Of a stretch of DNA of 33,930 bases, positions 8,479-15,875 are shown piece after piece (within the stretch, counting starts at the first letter, position 1; each line of letters opens with the position of its first letter). Under the pieces are notes generated by a model. That model ran no database searches, was not told where the DNA came from, and saw nothing but the letters and a program-made list of their open reading frames with translations. The position numbers and the translations under genes were made by a program. The stretch is taken from positions 1 through 33,930 of the forward strand of contig JANWYS010000016.1 of NCBI GenBank assembly GCA_025054875.1. The letters are read 5' to 3'. The stretch is from Cytophagaceae bacterium (lineage in GTDB: Bacteria; Bacteroidota; Bacteroidia; Cytophagales; Cytophagaceae).

Positions 8479-9553
8479 AATTAACAGTAAAAAAATATTA
8501 TTTATTGTGCCTCATCCTATAGGCATGTCTCCTGGCCAAAGGTTCAGGTTTGAACAATATCTAGAAATATTGAATGATGCGGGATATGCATATGAAGTGA
8601 GAGCTTTTTTAGACAACAAAACAGCAAATATCCTATACGACGAGAAAAAATATCTGTACAAGATTGTAGGAATCGTTTCAGGATACTTAAGAAGGTTTTA
8701 TCACTTAATCCGATGCTTCTGTTGTGATTACATCTACATTTATAGAGAGGCCTCTCCGCTAGGACCTCCTTTTTTAGAATGGATCATCGCAAAACTTTTT
8801 AAAAAAAAAATAATTTACGATTTTGATGATGCTATTTGGATACCTAAGGTCTCACCAAACAATGCGATAGTAGGTATAGCAAAATGTCCTTCTAAAGTAT
8901 CTAAAATATGTAAATGGGCATATAAAGTAAGTTGCGGTAATGAATACCTTCGTCAGTATGCATTAAAGCACAATAAAAATGCTTACTATATTCCCACCAC
9001 CATTGATACCGAAAACCTTCATAACAGGTTAAAACATCAAAATACAAAGCGTTTAATAGTAGGATGGACGGGAACACACTCCACTTTGATTTACTTAGAA
9101 AAAATTATTCCTCTTCTGTCAGTTCTTTCTGAGAAATATGATTTTGAAGTGCATTTAATATGTAATCAAAAACCTAAATGGTATTTTAAAAAAATGAAAT
9201 TCATACCATGGAACATAAAAACAGAAATAGATGACTTGTTGGAATTCAATATAGGGCTTATGCCATTGATAGAAGACGAATGGACCAACGGTAAATGTGG
9301 ATTTAAAGCACTTCAATATATGGCCCTTGGAATACCACCATTAGTTTCGCCAGTCGGAGTGAATAAGTTGATTGTACAAAACGATGTAACGGGTTATCTT
9401 TGTGAATCGGACATGGAATGGGAAAATTATTTAGTAAAACTCTTGTATGATCCACAAAAAAGAATTGAAATTGGCATGAACGCCAGAAAATTCGTAGAAA
9501 ACAATTTTTCTGTCAAATCAAATAAAGATAATTTTCTTCGTTTATTTACATGA
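8471..9553 (+). CDS. Glycosyltransferase, GT4-like
   Basis: A 360-residue protein whose start overlaps the preceding glycosyltransferase by 8 bases, suggesting translational coupling. The N-terminus (KKILFIVPHPIGMSPGQRFRFE) and the C-terminal GKCGFKALQYMALGIPPLVSPVG are typical of GT4-type GT-B enzymes; the KCGFKALQYMA segment corresponds to the donor-binding E/K-x7-E region, though the first acidic residue is replaced. A basic, aromatic stretch (YLRRFYHLIRCFCCDYIYIYR) might mediate peripheral membrane contact. It is the last gene of the sucA-led cluster; 167 bases separate it from grpE. Substrates are unknown. Confidence 0.88.
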   Translation: MTEINSKKILFIVPHPIGMSPGQRFRFEQYLEILNDAGYAYEVRAFLDNKTANILYDEKKYLYKIVGIVSGYLRRFYHLIRCFCCDYIYIYREASPLGPPFLEWIIAKLFKKKIIYDFDDAIWIPKVSPNNAIVGIAKCPSKVSKICKWAYKVSCGNEYLRQYALKHNKNAYYIPTTIDTENLHNRLKHQNTKRLIVGWTGTHSTLIYLEKIIPLLSVLSEKYDFEVHLICNQKPKWYFKKMKFIPWNIKTEIDDLLEFNIGLMPLIEDEWTNGKCGFKALQYMALGIPPLVSPVGVNKLIVQNDVTGYLCESDMEWENYLVKLLYDPQKRIEIGMNARKFVENNFSVKSNKDNFLRLFT

Positions 9554-9637
9554 ATAAAACCTTCTTTAAGAGCTCTTCTTAACAGATTAATCTTTTCATA
9601 TGTTCTTATAAATATCTTTCAATTTAGTTTAGAATGT

Positions 9638-9645
9638 TAATTTTG
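9638..9645 (+). promoter_or_regulatory. Candidate -7 box upstream of grpE-dnaJ
   Basis: TAATTTTG matches TAnnTTTG. A TTTC 17 bases upstream (9617-9620) is one mismatch from the -33 TTTG. It would give a leader of roughly 70 bases before the grpE ATG. No other known heat-shock operator was recognised in this gap. Confidence 0.4.
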
Positions 9646-9720
9646 CCATAATGGCAGTCCAAATACTGTTGGCAATATTCTTGCAATAATCGTGACATTG
9701 TAAAAAAGGACATTATTATT

Positions 9721-10269
9721 ATGTTGTCAGAAGAGAAAAACGAATCACAAGAGCAAACTACCGTAAGTAATGAAACATCGTCAGAGAGTAAAGAGAGCTC
9801 GGCTTTACCAAACCTTGAGGCAGAATTAGAGGCGTTGAAGTCTGAAAATGAAGCGCTCAAGGATAAGTATCTGAGGCTATACTCTGAATTTGAGAATTTC
9901 AGAAAGCGCAACATTAAAGAGAAAGCCGAGCTTATTAAATCGGCATCTGAAGATACGATACTTGCAATACTTCCGGTAATAGACGATTTAGAGAGGGCTT
10001 TGAAGTCGTTTGGAGAAAATGAATTACTTAAAGAACAATTAGAGGGTATAACCCTTATTTACAATAAACTCGTAAAATCATTGGAGGCAAAAGGACTAAA
10101 GGCGATGACATGCATAGGCGAAGTCTTTAACCCCGAGCTCCACGAAGCCATAACGCAGACACCCATAGAAGATGAATCTATGAAAGGTAAAATAATAGAT
10201 GAAGTACAGAAGGGGTATTTCCTTCATGACAAAGTGATACGATTTGCAAAAGTTATAATAGGAGCATAG
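9721..10269 (+). CDS. grpE: GrpE, nucleotide exchange factor of DnaK
   Basis: Releases ADP from DnaK in the cytoplasmic Hsp70 cycle. The 182-residue protein has an acidic, Ser/Glu-rich N-terminus, a long coiled-coil segment (about residues 35-80, [20 protein letters not shown]), the conserved transition [10 protein letters not shown], then [12 protein letters not shown] and a C-terminal beta domain ending in [14 protein letters not shown], the family hallmark. It is followed after 4 bases by dnaJ; dnaK itself is not in the window. A TAnnTTTG promoter candidate lies about 75 bases upstream. Confidence 0.95.
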   Translation: MLSEEKNESQEQTTVSNETSSESKESSALPNLEAELEALKSENEALKDKYLRLYSEFENFRKRNIKEKAELIKSASEDTILAILPVIDDLERALKSFGENELLKEQLEGITLIYNKLVKSLEAKGLKAMTCIGEVFNPELHEAITQTPIEDESMKGKIIDEVQKGYFLHDKVIRFAKVIIGA

Positions 10270-10273
10270 TAAA

Positions 10274-11416
10274 ATGGCTAAGAGAGATTATTATGAAATA
10301 TTGGGCGTGCCGAGAAATGCTTCTCAGGAAGAAATTAAGAAGGCCTATCGTAAAATGGCCATAAAATATCATCCTGATAAAAATCCCAATAACCCTGAAG
10401 CAGAAGAAAAATTCAAAGAAGCAGCTGAAGCATATGAAGTACTCAGCAATCCGGAGAAAAAACAACGTTACGACCAATTTGGACATGAGGGGCTCTCCGG
10501 AAACGGCGGCTTTAGCGGCGGAGGCATGAACATAGAGGATATTTTTGCCAATTTCGGTGATATTTTCGGAGAGGATGGCCCATTTAGCAGCTTTTTTGGA
10601 GGGCACACAGGAAGGGGAAGAGCAAAGAGAAAAGGTTCTAACCTGAGGATAAAACTTAAACTTACACTCGAAGAAATTGCCAACGGCACAGAGAAAAAAA
10701 TAAAAGTAAAACGCCATGTAGCCTGCGATGCATGTGGTGGAAATGGCTCCAAGAATGGTTCTTCCATGAAGACTTGCTCCACCTGTAACGGTACAGGTCA
10801 GGTGAAAAGAGTAGTAGAAACCATGCTCGGCAGAATGATGTCTTCTACTACATGTCATGTTTGTGGAGGAGCAGGAACCATGGTAGGTGAGAGATGTACT
10901 GTTTGTAACGGCACAGGCACTCAGGAAAAAGAAGAAATCATCACCATAAAAGTTCCTGCCGGTGTGGCAGAAGGAATGCAACTCTCCATGAGTGGAAAAG
11001 GCAATTTTCCTCCTGGAGGAGGAGTTCCCGGCGATTTACTCATTCTCATAGAAGAAGCCGAAGATGAAGTGCTCAAGCGTGACGGGAACAATATTATTTA
11101 TGACTTATACATATCCTTTACCGATGCTGTATTTGGTACTACTGTTGAGATACCAACTATAGACGGAAAGGTAAGAATAAAAATAGAACCCGGCACTCAA
11201 AGCGGAAAAATATTACGTCTTAAAAACAAAGGTTTAAAAGATGTAAACAGTTACCATCGTGGCGACCAAATTATTTACGTACACGTATGGACTCCTCAGC
11301 AGCTCACCAAAGAAGAAAGAGAAATATTGCAAAAACTACAACATTCAGAAAATTTTAAACCTAACCCCGGCAAGAATGAAAAAAGTTTCTTCGAAAAAAT
11401 AAGAGAGTTTTTCTGA
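10274..11416 (+). CDS. dnaJ: DnaJ, Hsp40 co-chaperone
   Basis: Delivers substrates to DnaK and stimulates its ATPase. The 380-residue type I protein has an N-terminal J domain with the HPD tripeptide at residues 33-35 (KYHPDKNP), a Gly/Phe-rich linker ([11 protein letters not shown]...), a zinc-binding region with four CxxCxGxG motifs ([32 protein letters not shown]), and a C-terminal peptide-binding domain. All four zinc motifs are intact. It lies 4 bases after grpE and certainly forms an operon with it. Confidence 0.98.
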   Translation: MAKRDYYEILGVPRNASQEEIKKAYRKMAIKYHPDKNPNNPEAEEKFKEAAEAYEVLSNPEKKQRYDQFGHEGLSGNGGFSGGGMNIEDIFANFGDIFGEDGPFSSFFGGHTGRGRAKRKGSNLRIKLKLTLEEIANGTEKKIKVKRHVACDACGGNGSKNGSSMKTCSTCNGTGQVKRVVETMLGRMMSSTTCHVCGGAGTMVGERCTVCNGTGTQEKEEIITIKVPAGVAEGMQLSMSGKGNFPPGGGVPGDLLILIEEAEDEVLKRDGNNIIYDLYISFTDAVFGTTVEIPTIDGKVRIKIEPGTQSGKILRLKNKGLKDVNSYHRGDQIIYVHVWTPQQLTKEEREILQKLQHSENFKPNPGKNEKSFFEKIREFF

Positions 11417-11664
11417 CCAATACTCTGACTTAACTTATCTTGCATGAGATACTTTACTATAGGATTCTCAAATATGTTTTTTATTACATATTCAGCAAAA
11501 AAATTGTCGGCAACACTTCAGCAAACGCAGCTTCTTTCACTGAATGACTCAAATTTTTTCCACTGCATAAAATGAGTTAATTCCCTTAACAACTCAACCT
11601 GTTTTCTGATGCATGAAATAGCATAAAAGCCGCATATTTGCATAAGGTTTAACTTTCACACAAC

Positions 11665-12039
11665 ATGGTTACCCGAAAAAAACTAACACAGTACATCATT
11701 ACTATAATAGCTATTCTGATTGCCGAAACTATTGATGCATATTTTTTTTTAGTGATGAACAAATATAAGAGCAACACAATGCCTTATCGCTCTACACTTA
11801 TACACATGCTTTGTTCTATTGCCATCTACTACCCGTTGATTACTCATTTAGATAAGTACATTAAAAAGGCCACTAAAGGTTATGTAAAACAAAGCCAAAA
11901 ATTAGGCACTGGCAACTTTAATGGGATGTTAATCGGATTCATTGTTTTCTTTGTGATAATCTGGATGGTGCTGGTGAGAATATGGTACAACAGAAACATG
12001 ATAGATGATATAGTTAATTGGATATCTGATACGATTTGA
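11665..12039 (+). CDS. Small predicted membrane protein, function unknown
   Basis: A 124-residue protein with three likely membrane segments at about residues 8-33, 43-62 and 86-107, separated by short Lys-rich loops (HLDKYIKKATKGYVKQSQK in the longest). I do not recognise a family. It begins at an ATG with no clear Shine-Dalgarno, 248 bases after dnaJ. The following gene converges from the minus strand, so it is probably monocistronic. The hydrophobic pattern and positive-inside loops argue that it is a real gene rather than chance. Confidence 0.65.
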   Translation: MVTRKKLTQYIITIIAILIAETIDAYFFLVMNKYKSNTMPYRSTLIHMLCSIAIYYPLITHLDKYIKKATKGYVKQSQKLGTGNFNGMLIGFIVFFVIIWMVLVRIWYNRNMIDDIVNWISDTI

Positions 12040-12084
12040 AAGAGTCTATTCATTAATCAATTTGTATTGCAAGCATAATTAAAT

Positions 12085-12840
12085 TTAAAAATACACGAAT
12101 CTTTTTTTGGAGCGGAAAACATCCGTAAAAAGTAAATTAGAGTTTCGCACATAATATCGTTTGCCATTCACTCTTATGGCGCACCAAATGTCATGGTAAG
12201 ACCGCACGGTTATTTTGTTTCCTTTTTTAATATTACCCCTCACCTGTGCACCTGCTGAAGGCGCCGACATAAGCAAGGCATCGTTGCTCACAATAGCTTC
12301 ATCGGGAGATAAATCAAAAGTGTAGAAAACAAATAATACTGAGCTAATCATGGTTACTACAATGAAGCTACGCCTCCTTCGCTTTTCAGGCAGAAAACTT
12401 GAGTAAATCATATATATTAGTAACAAAGCGAGCACTGCATACATGATGTGATATTCATACTGCGCATAAAGGGACAAAAAGAAAGACCAATCTGTATATT
12501 CGTATCCGGACAGATTATACCGGGCAGCCAAATAGTCCATTTTTTGTAATACAGCTCTTTTTTTTGTTATGGAGTAATATATATCCAGATAATACAACGC
12601 CATGGTATAGTTTCCCAAACCTTCATTTATAAAGGCCATCTTCAGCAACATTTGATCTGTATAAGCACCTGAATTCCAAATACGCGTGTATATATCATAG
12701 GATTCGATAAACATTTTTTTTTCAAATAGTGAGTCGGCATGCGTTAAATTTCTCAAATTAACACTGGATGCTGAAAGCCACTCAAAAAGGCTGAAAATGT
12801 ACAAGGAAGAAAAAAATATTTTGACTTTATGATTTGGCAT
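12085..12840 (-). CDS. TPR and SH3-like membrane protein (BatE-like architecture)
   Basis: A 251-residue protein with an N-terminal signal or anchor (about residues 8-25), a TPR-like helical segment (about 33-105, ADSLFEKKMFIESYDIYTRI...), two membrane segments (about 131-149 and 159-175) with a basic KRRRR loop between them, and a C-terminal bacterial SH3-like domain (about 183-236, ending YYVRNSNL). This order resembles BatE-type proteins that usually sit beside batABCD genes in Bacteroidota, but no other bat gene is visible here. The likely role is a periplasmic or membrane scaffold; no enzyme motif is seen. It is divergent from tRNA-Lys, and the tRNA promoter reaches into its first codons. 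Confidence 0.8.
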   Translation of the reverse strand: MPNHKVKIFFSSLYIFSLFEWLSASSVNLRNLTHADSLFEKKMFIESYDIYTRIWNSGAYTDQMLLKMAFINEGLGNYTMALYYLDIYYSITKKRAVLQKMDYLAARYNLSGYEYTDWSFFLSLYAQYEYHIMYAVLALLLIYMIYSSFLPEKRRRRSFIVVTMISSVLFVFYTFDLSPDEAIVSNDALLMSAPSAGAQVRGNIKKGNKITVRSYHDIWCAIRVNGKRYYVRNSNLLFTDVFRSKKRFVYF

Positions 12841-12863
12841 TATGATAATACTTTGTACTTTTG
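12833..12863 (+). promoter_or_regulatory. Promoter of tRNA-Lys (TTTG-N19-TACTTTTG)
   Basis: TTTG at 12833-12836 and TACTTTTG at 12856-12863 are 19 bases apart, an excellent match to the Bacteroidota -33/-7 consensus. Transcription would begin about 7 bases on, some 35 bases before the mature tRNA. The -33 box lies inside the first codons of the divergent TPR/SH3 gene. Confidence 0.75.
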
Positions 12864-12904
12864 CATCCTCAATTAAATAAAAAAGGCTTTAATTGCAATA
12901 AAAA

Positions 12905-12977
12905 GATCTCGTAGCTCAGCAGGTAGAGCACATCCCTTTTAAGGATGGGGTCCTGGGTTCGAATCCCAGCGGGATCA
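12905..12977 (+). tRNA. tRNA-Lys (anticodon TTT)
   Basis: A 73-base cloverleaf: acceptor GATCTCG pairs with CGGGATC (one G-T pair); D stem GCTC/GAGC; anticodon stem CATCC/GGATG around loop CTTTTAA with anticodon TTT; variable GGGTC; T stem CTGGG/CCCAG around TTCGAAT; discriminator A. The 3' CCA is not encoded (ACGA follows). It has its own promoter upstream and a strong terminator 3 bases downstream. Confidence 0.97.
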
Positions 12978-12980
12978 CGA

Positions 12981-13010
12981 AATGCTCGGGAAAACTCCCG
13001 AGCATTTTTT
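12981..13010 (+). terminator. Rho-independent terminator of tRNA-Lys
   Basis: AATGCTCGGGA (12981-12991) pairs perfectly with TCCCGAGCATT (12996-13006) around an AAAC loop and runs into six T's ending at 13010. It ends 3 bases before the stop of the converging DCC-family gene; in the minus direction only a short T-tract follows the stem. Confidence 0.85.
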
Positions 13011-13013
13011 CTT

Positions 13014-13418
13014 TCAAGGTAAAAATTTTTTCTGCTCTTCTAATGTGGGCATCCGACATGTATCTCTTTTACCAAACCATGCATACCTGTTTCTGGCAAT
13101 AATATCGTAAACAAAGTTTCTTATAAATGCCGGCACTATCATAAGCACAATACAAACCTTCCAGAAACCTCCCAAATGGTAGACAATGCGCAGAGCAGCT
13201 TCCGACTTGTAATACCACTTACCTTTATGTTCAAAAACAACAGAGTCAGAAAAAGGCAGGTGTAAAAGTTTATTTTTCTGTTGAAAAGTTTCTCCCTGTA
13301 TGGGAGAAAAAAGTAAACGGTTTTTTTTATCGAATTTCAAAAGAAAGTTTACGAAACAATTGCATAAACCACATACCCCATCAAAGTAAACTACAGATTT
13401 TTGTTGTCTCTCACACAT
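13014..13418 (-). CDS. DCC-family (DUF393) thiol-disulfide oxidoreductase-like protein
   Basis: A 134-residue protein with the family signature near the N-terminus, VVYFDGVCGLCNCFVNFLL, holding a CxxC pair that resembles a thioredoxin-like active site. The middle (SDSVVFEHKGKWYYKSEAALRIVYHLGG) and the C-terminal ARNRYAWFGKRDTCRMP also fit the family. Its biochemical role is not established; many members are annotated as putative thiol-disulfide oxidoreductases. It lies 14 bases downstream of the DUF2339 gene on the same strand and is probably the last gene of the recG-DUF2339-DCC unit. Confidence 0.87.
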   Translation of the reverse strand: MCERQQKSVVYFDGVCGLCNCFVNFLLKFDKKNRLLFSPIQGETFQQKNKLLHLPFSDSVVFEHKGKWYYKSEAALRIVYHLGGFWKVCIVLMIVPAFIRNFVYDIIARNRYAWFGKRDTCRMPTLEEQKKFLP

Positions 13419-13432
13419 CTGATGTCAGGTTA

Positions 13433-15871
13433 TTATTGTTTTACTTTATTCGGTTCCGTGTCATTTGCCAAAAGTTTTTTTACTTTTTGGTACATAAATG
13501 AAATGATGAGAAGAAATATACCCAGAGAGACGAACGCTGCAATTTTACCGGCCTGCGGAATATTTCTTATGTCAAATAAAAATAATTTTACCAGCGTCAA
13601 TGCAAATAGAGATAAAGCAATAATCCTCAATGTTTTTATCTTCATGCTCATACCCCATACCATAAACAGAAGTGCACACATACCCCAGAGAATAGGCAAT
13701 CCTACTTTATAATATTTTCCTGTTACAGATGAAACGGATGTACCGTCACTATGAAAAAACCATACCACAACATGCTCTGCTTCTATACTGACCAGCAAAA
13801 CAAATATTAATGAAGTATACCAAAAGAAAATATTATGAATAATGCTTGAGTCTAAAAAATATTTTTGCACCATTCTGAAACATTTATACATAATCACCAA
13901 TAACAAAATCGTGCTGATATAATGGCTCAGGAAAGGATGTATGTGGGTTTCTGTACCCTTTAGATAAGCGTTTCTGTAAGAGACCACGTTGTAGGCATAA
14001 AACACAAACAAAAGAACACAAATGCTTGATGCCGTAAGTAAAAGAAATCGCGAAGCCTCTGTGCTGCGCTTTTCATAGTAAAGCATAACCATAAGCATAT
14101 AAAAATACAGGTATACGGATAAGTAAATCTGTACAGCCTTTTCACTCAAGTCCCATTTATTTAGTTGATATGAAAGCTCGTAATATCCGTTGAAATAAAG
14201 CACCAGAATGATTAAAATGCTGAGCAATGATGAAAAAAAATTCAAATCCGTTTTATACAAGAATCCCTCCCTGAAATATTTGATTTTTGATTTTATGAAG
14301 AGCAGACACAAAACACTTATTAAGCCTGTGATAAAAATGCCGTTAAACAACAGAGGCAAATTTTCATTTTTGGCATATACAATTATCCAATTAATAACTA
14401 AACTCATAAGGCCACTCATGAGAGTAGCTACTGAAGCAATTTCAATAGATATTTCCTGCTTTTTTGTGCCATACCAAAAAAGCATTGCCGAAATGAGCAT
14501 CCAACCCAATGTGATGTGCTGATGTTTGAACTGGTAAGGCACTGCAAGATACAAAGCAACCAATGCTATATACAGAAACAGATTATTTTCGTGCAAATTA
14601 CCAATGGTTGACTGAGCCCTGAATCTTATCCATGTCAGGCCATTTACAAGAAATATCCCCATAAGCAAGATTCCTTTCAAATTTATAGCAGATATAAAAT
14701 GCATAAAGTATATGCCTGAAAAAAAATACAAGAAGTGATTAATCACAAGAATAACAGAACGACTTTTATCTTTAGTGCTTCCCCACCGAAACAAGTTCAT
14801 CATGATCATAGCTAAGAATACGATATAAAAAAGTGTAGAGAACAAAAAAGTATTCTTGTACAGTATAATTTTTTCGGATGATATTTCTGAAAGTGATAAC
14901 TTGTTGAACAAATATCTCAACCCACTGAATTCACGATAGTCCGGAATGATGATATATCCCAAAAACCAGCCACCGAAGACGAGTACGGTGAGTACAAAAC
15001 AAATTATGTTAAGCAACCTCCAGTTTTTGAAATAGGCCAGCACCAGCATGCCTGAGTTGAGAATGATAATATAGGTAAACAGCGTAACATAGCTTCCATC
15101 GCCTTTGCTCACCATGAAAGGCGACACAAAACCACCCACTATGGCTAGCGCTGCAAGCTCCATACGATCGTAGCGGAGCGAGAGTAATACTGCAAAAGAC
15201 GTAATGCTCACCATAATGAAAAAAGCTACCGTTTGTGAAAACAATGCATATTCATGAAAAGCAATGGAAGTAGTAAAATAAAATACCGAAAGTCCTCCTC
15301 CCACCAATATCGAACTGAAGGTACGATAAGTGCTGCGCATGCGGTGTGCAAGTCCTATCAAAAGGCCTCCGGCTACCATGCCGATAAATGCGCGTCCGGC
15401 TTCACCTATCCAATTTTTATCTATAGCATACTTTACAAAATATCCTATACCCAGCACCAGCACTGCAATTCCGATTAGGTTTACCAAATTTTCTCCTATA
15501 TATTTCTCTATATCGGTATGTTTTTGGGATTTTGATGAAACAGCATGGTTCAATGGTTCAGCCGGTGTTGTCTCGTTGGTGGTTAGAACAGTTTCGGCAG
15601 AGAGTTCATTATTATTTTTCTGCTGTTGGTCAGTAAGGTTGGGAAGATATTGGCTCTCCCAGTCATCTTCAAATACAAAATCCTCCACAGATTTGAGATC
15701 AAAGTTTTGAGGAGACGTAGTGAAGGTTGATTTGTCTTTTTGGCTTTCGCTAAGCCGCGACACTTCTTTGAATATGCGATTTATTTTTTTTTCTATTTTG
15801 TTGAGCTTTGAATGTTGCAGCAGTATGATTACGGAAAACACCAGCAATGCGATAAAGAGGATAACTTCCAT
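13433..15871 (-). CDS. DUF2339 polytopic membrane protein
   Basis: An 812-residue integral membrane protein: an N-terminal hydrophobic segment (residues 2-18), a coiled-coil-like charged region (LNKIEKKINRIFKEVSRL), a low-complexity linker, then the family segment KYIGENLVNLIGIAVLVLGIGYF with VGGGLSVFYFTTSIAFHEY, followed by roughly 20 hydrophobic helices to the C-terminus. These are hallmarks of DUF2339, a family of unknown function common in Bacteroidota. It starts 4 bases after the recG stop codon, so translation may be coupled. The size and the many helices suggest a transporter-like or envelope role, but no substrate can be inferred. Confidence 0.9.
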   Translation of the reverse strand: MEVILFIALLVFSVIILLQHSKLNKIEKKINRIFKEVSRLSESQKDKSTFTTSPQNFDLKSVEDFVFEDDWESQYLPNLTDQQQKNNNELSAETVLTTNETTPAEPLNHAVSSKSQKHTDIEKYIGENLVNLIGIAVLVLGIGYFVKYAIDKNWIGEAGRAFIGMVAGGLLIGLAHRMRSTYRTFSSILVGGGLSVFYFTTSIAFHEYALFSQTVAFFIMVSITSFAVLLSLRYDRMELAALAIVGGFVSPFMVSKGDGSYVTLFTYIIILNSGMLVLAYFKNWRLLNIICFVLTVLVFGGWFLGYIIIPDYREFSGLRYLFNKLSLSEISSEKIILYKNTFLFSTLFYIVFLAMIMMNLFRWGSTKDKSRSVILVINHFLYFFSGIYFMHFISAINLKGILLMGIFLVNGLTWIRFRAQSTIGNLHENNLFLYIALVALYLAVPYQFKHQHITLGWMLISAMLFWYGTKKQEISIEIASVATLMSGLMSLVINWIIVYAKNENLPLLFNGIFITGLISVLCLLFIKSKIKYFREGFLYKTDLNFFSSLLSILIILVLYFNGYYELSYQLNKWDLSEKAVQIYLSVYLYFYMLMVMLYYEKRSTEASRFLLLTASSICVLLFVFYAYNVVSYRNAYLKGTETHIHPFLSHYISTILLLVIMYKCFRMVQKYFLDSSIIHNIFFWYTSLIFVLLVSIEAEHVVVWFFHSDGTSVSSVTGKYYKVGLPILWGMCALLFMVWGMSMKIKTLRIIALSLFALTLVKLFLFDIRNIPQAGKIAAFVSLGIFLLIISFMYQKVKKLLANDTEPNKVKQ

Positions 15872-15875
15872 GGGT

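Noticed and set aside
9566-9582. TTAAG/CTTAA stem around AGCTCTT after the second glycosyltransferase as a terminator
   Set aside because: Stem is short and A+T-rich and no T-run follows.
10253-10981. 242-codon minus-strand frame opposite dnaJ
   Set aside because: Its Cys/Phe/Ser-rich product mirrors the Gly-rich and zinc-motif codons of dnaJ.
12905-13010. tRNA-Lys as an integration site for a mobile element
   Set aside because: No integrase gene, no repeated tRNA 3' end and no change in gene content next to it.
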